A stretch of 64,000 nt of DNA. Source: Paraspadella gotoi. Its lineage: Eukaryota > Chaetognatha. Both the position numbers and the translations under genes were made by a program. Within the stretch, counting starts at the first letter, position 1. Each line of letters begins with the position of its first letter. The DNA is taken from assembly GCA_051294375.1 (NCBI GenBank), contig CM119266.1, positions 13,766,735-13,830,734 on the forward strand. Reading direction: 5' to 3'. A model generated the notes under the pieces. It was not told the origin of the DNA. It saw only the letters and a program-made list of their open reading frames with translations, and made no database searches. This document shows, piece by piece, positions 34,344 through 47,892 of the stretch.

Positions 34344-34673
34344 GGCTTCTTTCGACTCGGAACGACAGGCACCACCTCCAGCTTGGAAAGACGACGACGA
34401 CGATGACGACGATAAAATCGACGACGATGAATAAATTCGAGACCAGTTTTATTAATGTTAGTTTTTGTTGTTGTTTTGTTGTTTTTTAATAATAATAATA
34501 TATAATATGGATTTGTTTTTAAAAATTTTCGAGCGTTGCTTAGCATTTTATTATTTATCAGAATTTTTTAAAAAAATTATTGAGTCGGAATTATAAATTC
34601 AGTTTGATGTATGCAGAATCACATCGTTTTGATTCTTTCTTCTGTTCCAGACTTGCTATGACTCACCATTACG

Positions 34674-34759
<86 letters not shown>

Positions 34760-35003
34760 GAGAGAGAGAGAAGAGGAGAGCGCTTTTCTTCCACCACGAA
34801 AGCCACTATCTATCGGAAAACAATAGCAAAAGCCGAAAAGCTTTTTTCATTACTCACTTCTAGGGGGGGGGTGTTTGGGGGCGAAAGGACTAGGGAAATC
34901 TTTGTGGGGTGACGGAGCCATAAAGACAATGCGAGATATTTAACGTCGTTTGTGATGAACTGTTATGTCGTTATCGACTTAGAAAACAATGGTATTGTCG
35001 TGG

Positions 35004-35104
<101 letters not shown>

Positions 35105-36413
35105 TACAATGAAAGAATCGTTTCGCCAAACATGTTTGCTACAAATGATTACGCTGTGGCTTTATCGTTAAGTTTATATTGTCAGCGAATTCACTTTTTG
35201 TTGCTCCTGGAGAGGATAGGGTTTCAGAAATAATATTTGCCTCAACATCATTATCATCACCATCATCATCATCCGCAATATAATCATCATACGATCATCA
35301 CAATGACTTATGGTCGTCGTCATTGACAACAACAACAAAAAATTTCAGCCTCATTGTCATCGTCCAGGGATTTTCATTTGTCACCGCATCTCTCCGCCTC
35401 CTGCCTGCAGACCCCATTCATNNNNNNNNNNNNNNNNNNNNNNNNNNNNNNNNNNNNNNNNNNNNNNNNNNNNNNNNNNNNNNNNNNNNNNTGCATTGTA
35501 CCCGCATCGACGAAAGCGCGAATTTTACGTCATCCGCAATCCGCGTGATTTCGATCGGCAATCGTCAAAAAACGATCGTCAAACGTTTTTAGTTCTTCTG
35601 CTGATTATCATTTACGTTGTCGTTGTTCTCGTTTTCGTTTAAAATTCTCCTGGCGTATTTGATAATCAATTATTTATAGCTATCGTTGTTTTTATCAAGG
35701 AAAAGAGATTGCCTACACTCAGCGTGAAAATAATTTCCGTGGAAACACAATCACTGAGACAGAGAGAGAAAGAGAGAGAAAGATAGGAAAAGAAAGAGAA
35801 AGAGAGAGAGAGAAAGAGAGAGAGAGAGGGCCAAAGGTGGGGGAGAATTAATTACAGGCAATTTTACAAGGATCTCTATTCGCTTTACAAAGTAATATGT
35901 AATATTTAATGGCATCGTTTATCTCCATTGCCAGCTCGTCGTTGTATTCCATTCACGATTCTGTCTTTGGCCAATTTTCGATCCGACGTCTGTTTGTTTT
36001 TCTTATCTTCTATCGGAAAAAAAAGGCAAACAATCAAACGAGCGGAATCTGCCGGATATATTGGGCGGGAGTTTGGTCGGGAGTTGTTATCCGGGATTCG
36101 GCCGGAATCGAACCGGATTTGAGGGCGGAAAGAACAACGTCCCGAATCTCTGAAATGAGGAGGGTGATCCCTCGTCCAAGGCTTTTGTTAACATCAACAA
36201 CGACAACGAAAATAAATCAACAACGGCGGCGTCGAATGAATTCCGATCCCGTAATTTCGCAATTTCATTTAACCTTTTTTTTTCTCTAGCGGAAAATGAA
36301 GTCGATGCGGAATTCGAAACGAATGCGACACACTGTTGAGCTGATCGGGAAATATTAAAGATGTGGTTTATGTATATGAAATTGGTACAACCAATATAAA
36401 AATTATCCAAAAA

Positions 36414-36445
<32 letters not shown>

Positions 36446-36627
36446 AAATTATCATATTATATAACATATGACCAAAAATTATTAATTATAGGTTTCAAGA
36501 TAAATTAAAAACTAAAAAACGAGGCCCAAATTTACTTATACTAATTCCGAAAGGTCTGAGGGAGTGTTTTGCCTCCGGAAAAAAAAATCACAGGGGCAAA
36601 ACTGACTTGTTTAATATTTATCCTCGG

Positions 36628-36629
<2 letters not shown>

Positions 36630-36691
<62 letters not shown>
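36630..36691. repeat. (CT)n microsatellite
   Basis: About 60 bp of CT dinucleotides with one interruption. Comparable GA/CT arrays are at 34674-34780, 35004-35101, 54676-54712, 58582-58632 and 61829-61922, the longest being at 56190-56295. Confidence 0.95.
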
Positions 36692-38760
36692 ACCCATTCA
36701 CCCATCCACGTCTCCTGATGCCGTTGTTAATCACGACGCAACGCTTCGTCATTCTGCCCGACTCTGGCGAGGGCGGCGAGGCGAATCGCGGAGAGGCTGA
36801 ATGCCGCCTCTAATTTCTGAGGTCGTCAAAAAACCATCATAACACTCCGCCCTATCGCTCAAGATCTCTTCCGAGATTATCGGGCATTGTCAAGTTCCAA
36901 AAAGTTCCATTTCGTCAGTTGCAAAAACTGTTTACATTGTCAAAATGTTTGATTTGTGATTTTATTTCCAACGGAAGGATTGACGCACATAATTCCGTGT
37001 TTCACGTTTCCCAAAAATCGTTGCTCTTTTTGCCTAAAACGTTTATTATATATCTGAGTGAAGAAACTTACCTTCTTGGGAGAAAGTAAGAATTATGTTA
37101 GTAGGGGCCGGAGCTTCCATGAAATCATTCGAATCGGCAAGCATTCGTGTGTCCCGATGGTGCCAAAATCCTTTCTGTCTGCCTCTTTTCAAAGTTGCTC
37201 ATGGTTTTAGCAAAATCGATTAATCTACTTGAAAACGGGTAAAAGAATCCCCAGTACATTTCGTCATCTAATAGAAAGCTCAAAAAAATATTTGCCATAG
37301 CTATTGTTCAAGAGATGGATGAGAAACAATGAGCAGAAAAATTACAAAGCAAGTAAAGTCGTGGTTTTCAGTCCAAAAAAGAAAATCCTCCAGTGCAAGA
37401 AAACATTATGTTTTGGATTTATATATATAGAAGAAAACCAACGCGAAAACATGACGTTCGCTAGGCCTGATACAAATCGTCTCTGGTGATTAATTGACAA
37501 CACTGAAAAGTTTGTTGAGATGAAGGTACAGCATTAGGCTCACGGTCAGTCCTTCTTCCCCTTTGTAAATAACAATTTCCATTCACGTTAAAAGCCCTGA
37601 AGTTGTTAAAATAAGGATATAAAAAAAAATTAAAAGGTTACATAGGCTAGTCTTTGAAATCAGAAGATGAGAAAGTGGAAAGACTTTACTTCGAGTTCGT
37701 TACGTCGGCTGATTCCTGTGTTTCTTTTCCTAAAAAACTCACAAATTTTCCGTTTGAAACAGAATTACAAAAAGTTGAAATTCTAAAGTTATAGTAATAA
37801 CCTAAATAATTTATCCGGTAGACAAAGTATACGATACAGAAAAAAAAATGTTGAGCTGAGGTGATTATACTAATGTTTACTAGATTGCCTTGATTTTTAA
37901 TTGATTTTGTGCAGTTTATTACTTCTTTATTTTATGTAGCGTTTGTCGAACGAATTATATAAAAATGTACAAATATTGGATGCGATTATATTCAGCGCCA
38001 GCAATCTTAGGATAGTTAGCATAAAAAAAAGTTGAGTGCAATAAAAAATATTTTTAAAAATTTGACTATTGAAAAAATATGTGATTTTACTTTATGAACC
38101 TAATTTGCATATTCGAGTAACGTTTTTTTGGGCTTGCCGCAACTAATTGTGTTTATATCATGCACCATTTATATATTACATAACTTGCTGTAATTGTCTC
38201 CTACGTGGTTTAAATGCCGACTGAACGCCAAAAAACTCTAATCGATGAAATTAAAGTGTAGCTCCGGCCCCCTAATGTTTAGAAGTTCTCAAGCTTTTAC
38301 GNNNNNNNNNNNNNNNNNNNNNNNNNATTATTTAATGTAACGAATATTTTTAGAGGTTTAATTACAGTCACATAGTGTGTTCAAACAAGTTCACACAAAA
38401 GTTGCGTTAATTTTATCCAATTAATTTTTTTGGAAAATTTCAAGCTGTCTTTCTCTATATTTTTTCAATAGTAACCCTAGGCGGATCTTTTGAAAAAAAA
38501 GGGAACTCCGATTGTTTTTTCTAAAAGTTATAATCTTGTTGGAGATAGTATTTTATTTGTATATATAGTAGTAGTATAACAAATTCCTAGTATCGAATAA
38601 CATCGTAGTTGTTAGAGAATGCCTCCCGTCCTCGTTCGTCGTGCCTTGTGCCTCTCGGAGAAGTTACTTTCAGCGCAGCATTCGAATTTCCTCAGGGGTC
38701 TTCCTCTCGAATTGCATGTCATACAGGTTAAAAATGGTTATTTTACTTTTACTTTCGTCG

Positions 38761-38810
38761 ACGGTGAGGGGTGAGGGTAGGTGAGGGTTAAGGGTGTTTT
38801 GGGTTAGGGT
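38761..38810. repeat. G-rich telomere-like tract
   Basis: Clustered GTGAGGG, GGTTAAGGG and GGGTTAGGG words occur within 50 bp on the plus strand. There are at least five GGG runs, so a G-quadruplex is possible. It may be an interstitial telomere remnant. Confidence 0.45.
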
Positions 38811-41023
38811 AATGAGTAATATTTTTTTTTTAAATTTTAAAATAAATATTTTTAAATAGATATACAAAAGCGCCAAAACCTGCTGTCGGCGAGGTAAATT
38901 AGCCACCTAGTTTTAAAAAGCCTTATTTAATTTTTTTATTTAAAATTTAGGCATTTTATTTATCATCGGCAAAGAGTTAAGTAAATGTTTCTGATGCCTC
39001 AAAGATGATCGCTTTGAATCTCATTGAGCATTGGATAAACTGCAAATACTACACAAAAATCCTACAAAAAAATATAAAGATACAAATATCAAGACTTATG
39101 ACGAATACCGAACCTTCAAAGAACCGCTTCTTCACGAACGCGATGACCGTTGGAAATCCCAAGTTCAGTTTTTTTTATGACGAATATCATATCCAGACTT
39201 TTTGACGTTGCCTGTGAAGTAAAAAATAGCAGAAAAGCGACAGGGGAACTCTTTATATGGGCGTACCAATGACTGAAGTTGAGGTAAAATTTAGGGACCA
39301 AAAAAAAGATGATAGAAAAATGTTTTGTGATAATTTTGTTTGATCGGCAGTGGAAGAAAAGCGCTGAACGAAAAGAAAAAAGAAAATGAAATCTCTCGAA
39401 AAAGAGAGAAGGAAGCCGCCTTCATGCGGAAAAAGATGAAAGTTGAATTAAACCGACGGATGGGGGCCGACCTTTTCACAGCCTTCTTTAACGAATCGAC
39501 CTTCCTTTTACACCTGATGAATCCGACGAGGCCCCAACTTCAAGCGCAGAAGGTATTTCAAAGAATCAGATGGAGACAGTGACTTTCCGTGAAGGAAAAA
39601 TACCCATTGTGAAATCGATTCCAACGAGCTCAAACCGGAGTATTTTAGCGGAAACTACATCACTTTAAAATCAAAAATATCATTGTTCAGAAGTCCAGCG
39701 ATTTGCAGGGGTCATTTTAAACTGCGAGAAATCTGTTCAGCTTGCCTTGGAAGTTTTTTGATGATGATCAAAGTACAATTGACCTCGACACGGGGCGCCA
39801 GATTCTTCCAACAATGACGCGAAACACAGTGAGAGAATTTAGTTTGCTCTTGATCAATCGTGGGAAAAAATTATCAATTCAAATCGACAACGTCAAATAC
39901 ATACCCACGACGATGGTCAAGAAGCAGGGAACGGCTCTTTTTCAGTTCAAGCATAACTGTTGATCACTTATTTTCCGCTTCCGACTTTACCATTGTGAGT
40001 TGAACAGAAGCAAATTTAAAAGAATTAAAAAAATATATTAACTATATTATTATAAGGAATAGGCCTCTGCTATCGTTCTCCGTCCCTCCCTTCGTCTTCT
40101 CGTTTCTTCTCTCTCGTTCTTTTCGAAATTTCAGTGCTCGACGTACATCCCGGATTAACCACTCTCTCTAAAAATATCTCTCCCTTTACTATTTTCTGTC
40201 TCTCTCTGCTCTCTCTCTTAGCATCTTGACGTTTAAGACATAAAATTGAAATTAAGAAAGGCGTCGGATCTTGTTGTCGTTGTTGGGTCGATGACGTACA
40301 AAAATGTGACTTTGAGAGAGGCGTTGCGCTGCGTCGTGACACTGTAGGAGTGATTTGGGGACGGCCAGCGTCTCTGCGCGACCGTCCGCCAATCGGGAGA
40401 CTTGGGCGATTCTCGACCCCCTCACATGAGCAAAAGATATAAAGCAACAACTCTGAAGCTATCAAGAGAAACCTTATAATAATTAATTTTTAGGTCTCCT
40501 TATTTTGCCTCATCTAATTTATGTGAAGGTGTTCTTAACAGCTTGTAAAGAATAAACTATTTCTGGCACATCCTACTTTTTTTGAACCAAAACCTTCTTT
40601 TATTATCACGATTTAATGAAAGAAAGAAAGGACGAGCAGAGAGAAAGATTCGATTAGCGAGGCAGTGGAGTCAGCATAACCAAAGAACCCGTAAGGCAAC
40701 TTTAGGCGGACAGTGTTCCCTTGCTGCAATGATTGCTACAAAAATGGGGGGGGGCAAAGGCGGGTGGGATAATGTGCTGCAAGACGGCCGTTGCTGCGAG
40801 CCTGACTCTAGGGCTCGATTGAACATTTATCTCCGAAGCATGGTGAAAGAAAGACGGCGATTTTCAAACGCGACGACGAGCGAACTTCAATTGGGTGTTT
40901 GGAAGGCCCTGAAAACGACCCGACTTCTACAGAATTTTAGCGCCCTCACTCTTGCGCACACAGCGCCAAATCGCTTTCGTCCATCGCCGTTAGTGTTTTC
41001 GCGCACGCGACGTCATCGACGAC

Positions 41024-42323
41024 ATGGAACCGGAACCGAAACACAGGGTGCGAAAACTCCGTCGCGACGGATTCGCCGCCCCCGCCACCGCTCCGACACG
41101 CAAATTGCCGCCAGCTATCCGCGGAACGATTGATGACTCTTCTCGGACAAATGAGAGCCAGATGATGCAGATGCAACAACAACAGGGGCAAGTTGCAGCT
41201 ACGATGCATTACTTTTGTCTAAGGAGGAGACTTCCGCTCCGCCTCATATTTCGGTTCGACGCGTCATTCTTTTTCGCCGCCGAGCGAGCACCGTCAGTTT
41301 TCGTCGACGTCTTTCGCGGTCAGTTTTCCCGGCGTCGCCCGGCGACCGTTTCTGCGCCCGCGCCCGTCATTTCCGCGTTCAATGGCCAGCTCCGCCGATT
41401 GTGGCCGTTAAGCTCTCACCTTCCCTCTTCGCGTTTGCATTTCGGAATCCGACGATCCGGCTACACAGAGGGCCGACGCCGTTGGCCCCACGACGAGATC
41501 GACGCGCCAGCCACGACGCCCACGACGATACGGCCGCTACGACTACGACCACTTCCGTGTACACCCCATAGCGACGGCAGCAGCCGCCGCCGCAGCGCCA
41601 CGCAATTGATGACCGACGATGTGGAATCCGTCGTCGTTCCTGTGGGATCGCCTGGGCCGCTTTCACAATACGAGCGCCGCTCCGACCAACTTTTCCAAAG
41701 TACGAGGATGGAGATCCTTGAGGAGCTTCGCTTTCGCCTTTGAGAGGAGGTGATGATCGAGTTGAGATGCCACGTAAGTTGGCGGGAAGTTTGTAGCGCT
41801 ACTAAAAGGAGTTCGCGCACCATGGCTACCAACTCATTCAAGCTAGGAAGGCCGCACAGGGATGGACGGCACGTACGACGAGGTAGCGCCGACCACCTCT
41901 TCGAAGGTTTTGGAACTTCACTTGATGAAGCAGCCGTCATGAGCTGGGAAAGCGCGGTGAAGAAGATAGGAAGAAACTGATGCTTATGTATTATTGCCGC
42001 ACGTCTCAAACCTCGCCGTCCGCGCCTATGGACGTGCAGTATTGATAACTACAAATCGAAACCAAGGTGACGGGAATCTTCATGAGAATTTGAGGGACCT
42101 CTGGACACAAAGTAAGGGAGATGTTGCCCTGGACTTTGGATCGCGCTTATCTCGTTCGCGCGATCGTATTGAGACGCAAGGATTACTCGGAAGAATCAAA
42201 GCCGTCGTCCACGCCCATGGTCATCCGGAAGCAGCGCCGCCAGCAGCGCCGTCCTCAAGAGCGCTGCAGGATCGTGTTGGCTTGCGGCGTCACAGGGCAT
42301 TAAAGGGGGGGGGAAAAGGATGA
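41024..42323 (+). pseudogene. decayed, Arg/Pro-rich coding-like region, possibly retroelement gag
   Basis: Overlapping frames at 41024-41743, 41215-41571, 41750-41980 and 41994-42323 take turns being open, with stops between them. GC content and codon-like periodicity are higher than in the surroundings. The position about 1.6 kb before a Ty3/gypsy reverse-transcriptase relic on the same strand makes a gag origin plausible. No zinc knuckle or other gag motif is visible, so this is a guess from context. It may instead be a broken host gene. Confidence 0.3.
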
Positions 42324-43879
42324 TTGCTGGAAAATTATCAGAGAAGGCCCCAAAAATGGGAGGACCGCGCTTCAGAGATCAACGCAACCAAGTCAAGGGA
42401 CAGAAAGAAACCGGGGAAAGGGGGAGAAAGAAAGGGGACCACGCTCTCCCCCCGCCAACGTCTCAACCTTCACCCTCGTCCCCCGCCTCAATCTTAAACT
42501 GAAAGGCAGGCCGAGCCCACATCTCCGACGATTCGAGGGGAATGGATCTGCTTCAGGGAATAGCGACGACGTCTCCAAGGAACGGAAGTCCAGCGCTGCG
42601 CCGAGTACTACGCGTCTCCCGCGCGCCACCGGCTTCGCAGGGGATCACGAGCACCTGATGACAACGATTCCATTCCTAAGCAGACTGACGAGGACTCGAG
42701 CTCCGACGAGGAAGCGCCGCCACATTTCCGTCGACAGACGCCGTTCATCGAGGAGCACCGCTTCAATATCCGAGCACGACTATTTACCGGTTAGATTTAA
42801 ATATCGCCTTGGACCATTTATTTCCTGTACAAATTGCAAGTTGAAATTTTAGAGACCATGATCAATACTGGGCAGCGCGATCGCTTAAATTTACTTTTCT
42901 AAAGACATAATTACGTAAACCAATACATATTGAATATCCGTTGCGGAACGAGCAGTAAAGGTCATGGAATTGTGGGGTGATCTAGGCTGTTAGGCTCTGT
43001 TATATTAGTTCAAAAAAATAACACCCGAGAGATTGTCTTGTTCACATAGTACAGGAGAAAAGGCATTGTATTTTGGGTTTAATAAGAATGCAAGATTTGA
43101 ATGGTCATAGATACAAAAATCAAACCTGGACATTGTAACGGCAGATGGTTTAAAATATCGTGAGAAACGCGAGATGGGTAACGAGTCGAGTTGCCATTGG
43201 TAACCACTAAACAAGACTGTAATCTAATTGCATAGAACTGTCGTTATTCCCGCTAATTCGCAATAATAACTTTCTTATGTCGCCGATGATTTTCGCGCCG
43301 AGGAAACGCTCGAAATAGATTTGCCAATTCGCGTGTCGCGCTATGGAATCATTATTCCGCGTATATGTTTGTCTCGCCCAATTGAAAACCATTCCTGTGG
43401 TTAATTAAAATTGTTTTTCGCCGATGAAACTTGTATCGAGAAGTCGATGGGCGTTGGCCAAACCTTTGTATTGTTGCGGGAGTGAATGATGATGAATGAT
43501 TCAAGCCTGATTGAATCAATGAAGCATTGATGTGTGAAGTGAAGAGTCGCCCGACGGCATCCTATGAATGATGATTCTGTCTCAATCTGGATGAATGAAA
43601 AGAAAAACATAAAGTTAGGCAGTGTTAAGACGAAAATATCGAGCTATTAGTCCGCGGACAATGGACATGCGCCGCACGTCATGGTTGAATGCAAATTGCA
43701 ATTGCAAGAAGGGTAGTGACAACGGGTAATCGATTCCGCCGCGTCAGTTTCGCTTCGCCAAGCAGAACGGCTGCGGAAGAGAAAGCGCGTGAGCTTGAAA
43801 GACCATGATCATCACGCAGGTTTTGTAGTCAATCTGCTACAGAAGCTGCCAGGTATTATGTAAGAAAGTGAATGAAATG

Positions 43880-44170
43880 GCGTCGTGCACGAGAATGCAC
43901 GCTTCGCCATTGATTACCGGAAACTAAATCTGTCTACGGTTCCCAGGACGCAATGCCTCCCGAGGAATGGGAGATGTGTTTGCAATATTTTGGCATGCGT
44001 TGGTCTTTCGAAAATGATTTAAATTATGGGTTACATGATGATCCAATGTCACGAGCAGCACCATTGACATTGTTTTGAGGTTCCACAGCCGGTCAGTAAT
44101 GTGGACGTTCTCCCTTCGGCCTCAAAGTGGCCCGGCCGTATCACTGAGCTGATGGAACTCATTGCAATGG
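43880..44170 (+). pseudogene. Ty3/gypsy reverse-transcriptase relic
   Basis: FAIDYRKLNLSTVPR is encoded at about 43903-43947 and corresponds to the conserved DYRKLN segment of gypsy reverse transcriptases. PFGLKVA at about 44112 corresponds to the downstream MPFGLKNAP segment. The two lie in different frames, the catalytic YxDD region is not found, and the spacing is shortened, so the copy is dead. No LTRs were identified. Confidence 0.6.
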
Positions 44171-44292
44171 CTCATATCTACTCTCTTTTTACGAGCGTGA
44201 AGCAGGTTTGTTTTAATGTTTCTTTACTCGATTTAATTTTGTATTGAGGTTTTTATTAATTCGTTTTATTTATCTTTTTATAGTCCAGCTTT

Positions 44293-44366
44293 CAATGCCG
44301 TTCAATGCCGTTCAATGCCGTTCAATGNNNNNNNNNNCCGTTCAATGCCGTTCAATGCCGTTCGTA
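44293..44366. repeat. 10-bp tandem repeat (TTCAATGCCG)n with gap
   Basis: Four to five copies precede and three follow a 10-N gap at 44328-44337. The real copy number is unknown. Confidence 0.9.
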
Positions 44367-44379
44367 TCTCGATTGCTTC

Positions 44380-46030
44380 TACATTTGGTTAATTAATAAC
44401 GTAATTAACTGCAACACGATACTCGTCGCTTTCTTAGTCATGTTTATATTCGAGAACTCTACAATGATTCATATCATTACCCACTTTGTAATTTAGTTTT
44501 GCTCCAATATGGAGTTCTTGTAACTTTAAATTTCCGGATGCTCCTTTTTTCGCATTCCGTTTGCGTTCGCGAACTCGGAAAATCTTTTCACCGCTTTCAC
44601 CCTTCCCTCTTTTTAATTCCTCCTTCCACATTCAAAATAAAATTTAACATATTTTCAAGATAAAACGAGGTTACTTTCAATGAATTCAGAAAAGAAATTC
44701 GGAATGAATAATGAAGCGAGAGGTTTTTTTTTTGGGGGGGGGGAACGGGAAGACAGGGAGAGAGAGAGAGAGAAAGAGAGAGAAAGAGAGACAGAGAGAG
44801 TAAAAAAGAGGGATTAAAATGGCGGAAAAGAATTGTCGAGACGGTTAGAAAAGAGAAAGGTAGGGAAAGTGAGTAGTGAAAATCAGAAGCGTCTCTACGA
44901 ATTAAGGTGAAAATTAAAGGTGATGCTAAAGTAATGAATAATTAATATCTTTCACGATGAATTTTGGAAACTATTGAATGTTAGGTGACGCGAGAAATGT
45001 CACACGTAACCGTCTATCTATTAACGGACACCGCGAGTTCGTGAGTTCAGGTCACTTAGAACAAACGACGACGAAATTGACATCTTGACAAAAAAGGAAA
45101 ATTAAAAAAAAAAAAAAAATGAAAGAGAGAAAGAAAGAAAGAAAGAAAGAAAGATATATAAAAACATAGAAAGAAAAAAAAGGAGGAAAGCAAGAAAGAA
45201 AGGCCGGAAGGAATAATCGCGCCGACGTTAGGTTTGAAACGAAAATTAGTCATGCAAAGGGGTTGCGGCGAAAAAGTGGAAAGGGGGCGGAGAGAAAGAA
45301 GGAAATAACATTTAAAAAAAAAAGAGGAAAGATAAAAGAAAATGGAGAAAGGAGGGGAGGAAAAAAAATTTATGGAGGGAGGAAGAGAAAAATGATTAAC
45401 GCAAAATCGAGCGCCTAAACTGGAGGAAAGGGAAGGAAAAGTTTCCTCACCGTTTTCTATGGAAAAAAAAGGAAAGGAATAGGAGGAATGGGAGAAGGAA
45501 AGAGATAAGCGAAGAGAGAAAAAAAAAACAATTTGAAAAAATAAGAAAAAAAAGTGGAAACGAAAAGAGAAAAAAAAAAGAGGAAATAATTTTCTTTTTT
45601 CTTATAGTTTTCTTTACCACGCGTCGCGTATCTTGAACTCGACAGGCGCAACAAATTAAAACTGGTGGCTTAATAGTATTCCGAACGAATGGAAAGTCTA
45701 CGTGGAAAATGAGTCGGCGAGAAAAAAAAAATACTTCGAGGGGGATATTAGAAATATTTTTTTAGACGTTTATTTATTTACATTTTGCTCTTTCAAGCGA
45801 AAACGATATCACGTCAAGTGCTCTTTCACTTTTATTTATTAGATGACTATTTTGTTTATGACGTTTATCAAAGAAAGCTTGACAGAGAGGTATGAATGCT
45901 TTCTTTTTTGTCCATCAGAATGTATCATACAGAATGACATGATACATACATAAATGACAGGTGGAAAATTAGACACAATAGCTGTGACGGAAGTAGTTTT
46001 GTCATAACTCTTCGATCTGTGAGCAGAAAA
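44380..46030. other. purine-rich intergenic DNA
   Basis: Long A/G-rich stretches (44730-44815, 45080-45210, 45290-45560) without a gene. Short GAAA and GGAAA arrays recur. Confidence 0.5.
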
Positions 46031-46031
46031 A

Positions 46032-46126
46032 TTAGTTTCCGACAGCTCGTTCGACAGTCGACATTTCTTGGTTCACCACAGCGCAGGTGTTTTGAGGCGC
46101 CGGTTCAATTGGTTTCCATTTTAGAC
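46032..46126 (-). CDS. candidate terminal exon of an unknown protein
   Basis: After a plausible acceptor at 46127-46128, a 30-codon open frame runs to TAA, including KWKPIEPAPQNTC and AVVNQEMSTVERAVGN. The sequence looks protein-like. A possible preceding segment at about 46324-46372 encodes NGSPMGFAGWEPFD, faintly reminiscent of a C-type lectin, but no acceptor fits its frame. No function is assigned, and this may be chance. Confidence 0.25.
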
Positions 46127-46191
46127 CTTTAGAAAAAAAAAGAAAAAAAAGAAAGCAATGAATTAAGAACGAAACCAAAAAAATTAAAAAA

Positions 46192-46233
<42 letters not shown>

Positions 46234-46290
46234 AGGAAAGAAGGAAAGAAGGAAAGAAGGAAGGAAAAAAAAAAGAAAGAAAGAAAATCA
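46192..46290. repeat. (GAAA)n / (GGAA)n microsatellite
   Basis: About 100 bp of GAAA and GGAA tetranucleotides, accounting for the Phe/Leu/Ser-rich open frame on the other strand. Confidence 0.9.
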
Positions 46291-46401
46291 AAGCACTGGA
46301 AAACTTGGTTAAAGAAAAAGCACCGTCAAACGGTTCCCAGCCGGCAAAACCCATCGGACTACCGTTTGAGAGCAACCAAAATCGTCAATTTCTCTCTAAC
46401 T

Positions 46402-46439
<38 letters not shown>

Positions 46440-47146
46440 ACGACTGCGGGTCGCACTCCGAGCGAGAAAGAGAGTTAGTATCACAGGTTCGCTAATGATG
46501 GCCATGGGTCTCCAGCCTCGCATAAATCATCGCCCGTAAATGACTCGAAAACACTTTCCTCGTGTTCGGAAGGGTTAACTTCTCCCTCGCCTCGAATCAA
46601 AACGCGATCCAAGTGACCAGAGAGAGAGAGAGAGAGAGAGAGATGAGAGACGAGAGAGAGAGAGTGAGAGAGAGAGAGAAAGAGAAGAGAGAGAGACTCC
46701 TTAACTGTCTGGCGTGAGATTCACGGGAGCGCAGCTGAAACTTTGATTATCTGTTAAAGCTCATTTATCAACATTTCGAAAAGAATGAAACCACATTTGA
46801 CTCCCAGGAGGAGAACGCGTTGGATTCGAAAAAGGGGGCGGAGAGGGGAGGGGGTGAGTTTTTGAAGGATAAATGGATGATTGGATAAAGGGAGAGAAGA
46901 CGGAATTCTGGGAGAAAAAGAAAAGAAAATATCCTGGAATCGATCTACGATCAGGAAATCAAATGTGGTAATGGTAAGAGAAGAGAAATTTTTTTTTCTT
47001 TCGTACGAATGTTGTTACATACAGGATATCAGCAGTTTTATAATCCTTTGGTGTTCACGAACGAAAACAAATCCTACCTTCTTGGTATCTGTGCTTAAAC
47101 GAAGTCGTTCCTAGAATTTTCCTATTTTTACGACCGTAAACATATC

Positions 47147-47217
47147 GGCCGCGTGGCCCTAATGGAGAAGGCGTCTGACTTCGAATCAGAAGATGAGGTT
47201 CGAGTCCCTTCGGGTCA
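47147..47217 (+). pseudogene. damaged copy of tRNA-Arg(TCG)
   Basis: It matches the intact tRNA at 47449 but has one extra C in the D-arm (GGCCC) and three single-base deletions: one in the variable/T-arm approach, one in the T-arm GGG, and one in the 3' acceptor strand. The anticodon arm is intact. The acceptor and T stems no longer pair properly. All changes are one-base indels, several in short runs, so base-calling error is an alternative to pseudogenisation. Confidence 0.75.
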
Positions 47218-47448
47218 TTTTTGTCACAAAGCCCACTGAAACTTTTTATGGAGGTCATTGAGTGCTAAAAAGACCATCAGATACTGAATATAAGCTCAAA
47301 TTTTAAACGTAGTTAATTAAACTGAAAAAAAAAAGAAAAAAAAAAAAAAGAAATATCAGATACGTAGTAAAGCTCAAAATTAAACTACCTAACATTTTAC
47401 GAAGGCAGTGTAGAACACACATGTTAACATATGTCATCTATGAAGTGT

Positions 47449-47521
47449 GGCCGCGTGGCCTAATGGAGAAGGCGTCTGACTTCGAATCAGAAGATTGAGG
47501 GTTCGAGTCCCTTCGTGGTCA
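47449..47521 (+). tRNA. tRNA-Arg (anticodon TCG)
   Basis: The 73 nt sequence folds as a full cloverleaf: acceptor GGCCGCG pairs with CGTGGTC (two G-U pairs), the A box is TGGCCTAATGG, the anticodon stem is TCTGA/TCAGA with loop CTTCGAA, and the B box is GGTTCGAGTCC. Anticodon TCG reads CGA arginine codons. A TTTTT pol III terminator follows directly. It closely resembles other animal tRNA-Arg(TCG) genes and has no intron. Confidence 0.95.
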
Positions 47522-47886
47522 TTTTTCGCTAATAATAACATTTGTTTATTTTATTCTTATCTCATTCCCTGTGTAAATCAGCAATTTTTTTAAATACATT
47601 ATTTTTTTTTAAAGCTAAGCTGACTGTAAGTTGAATTAAATAAAAAAAAACTTCGATATAATCTTCATAAGAAATAAAAAAACAAGATTAATAGCCAAGC
47701 AACGCTCTTGTATCTATAAAACAGCAACACATTGACCGCAATAATAATGAAATAAAAAGCGAGAAATCATCGAATTTACGCAATTCTCAAGATGAACGAA
47801 TTCAATTTACAAAATGACGGATCGAGGAAGAAAATTATGGATCGACTAAATCGGTAGCTTTATCCCTAGAGACAAGAGTAAAGAGT

Positions 47887-47892
47887 TTTATT
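47887..47892 (-). terminator. poly(A) signal of the cadherin gene
   Basis: AATAAA on the minus strand, about 135 bp past the TGA stop of the cadherin. It is the first canonical signal downstream. Confidence 0.55.
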
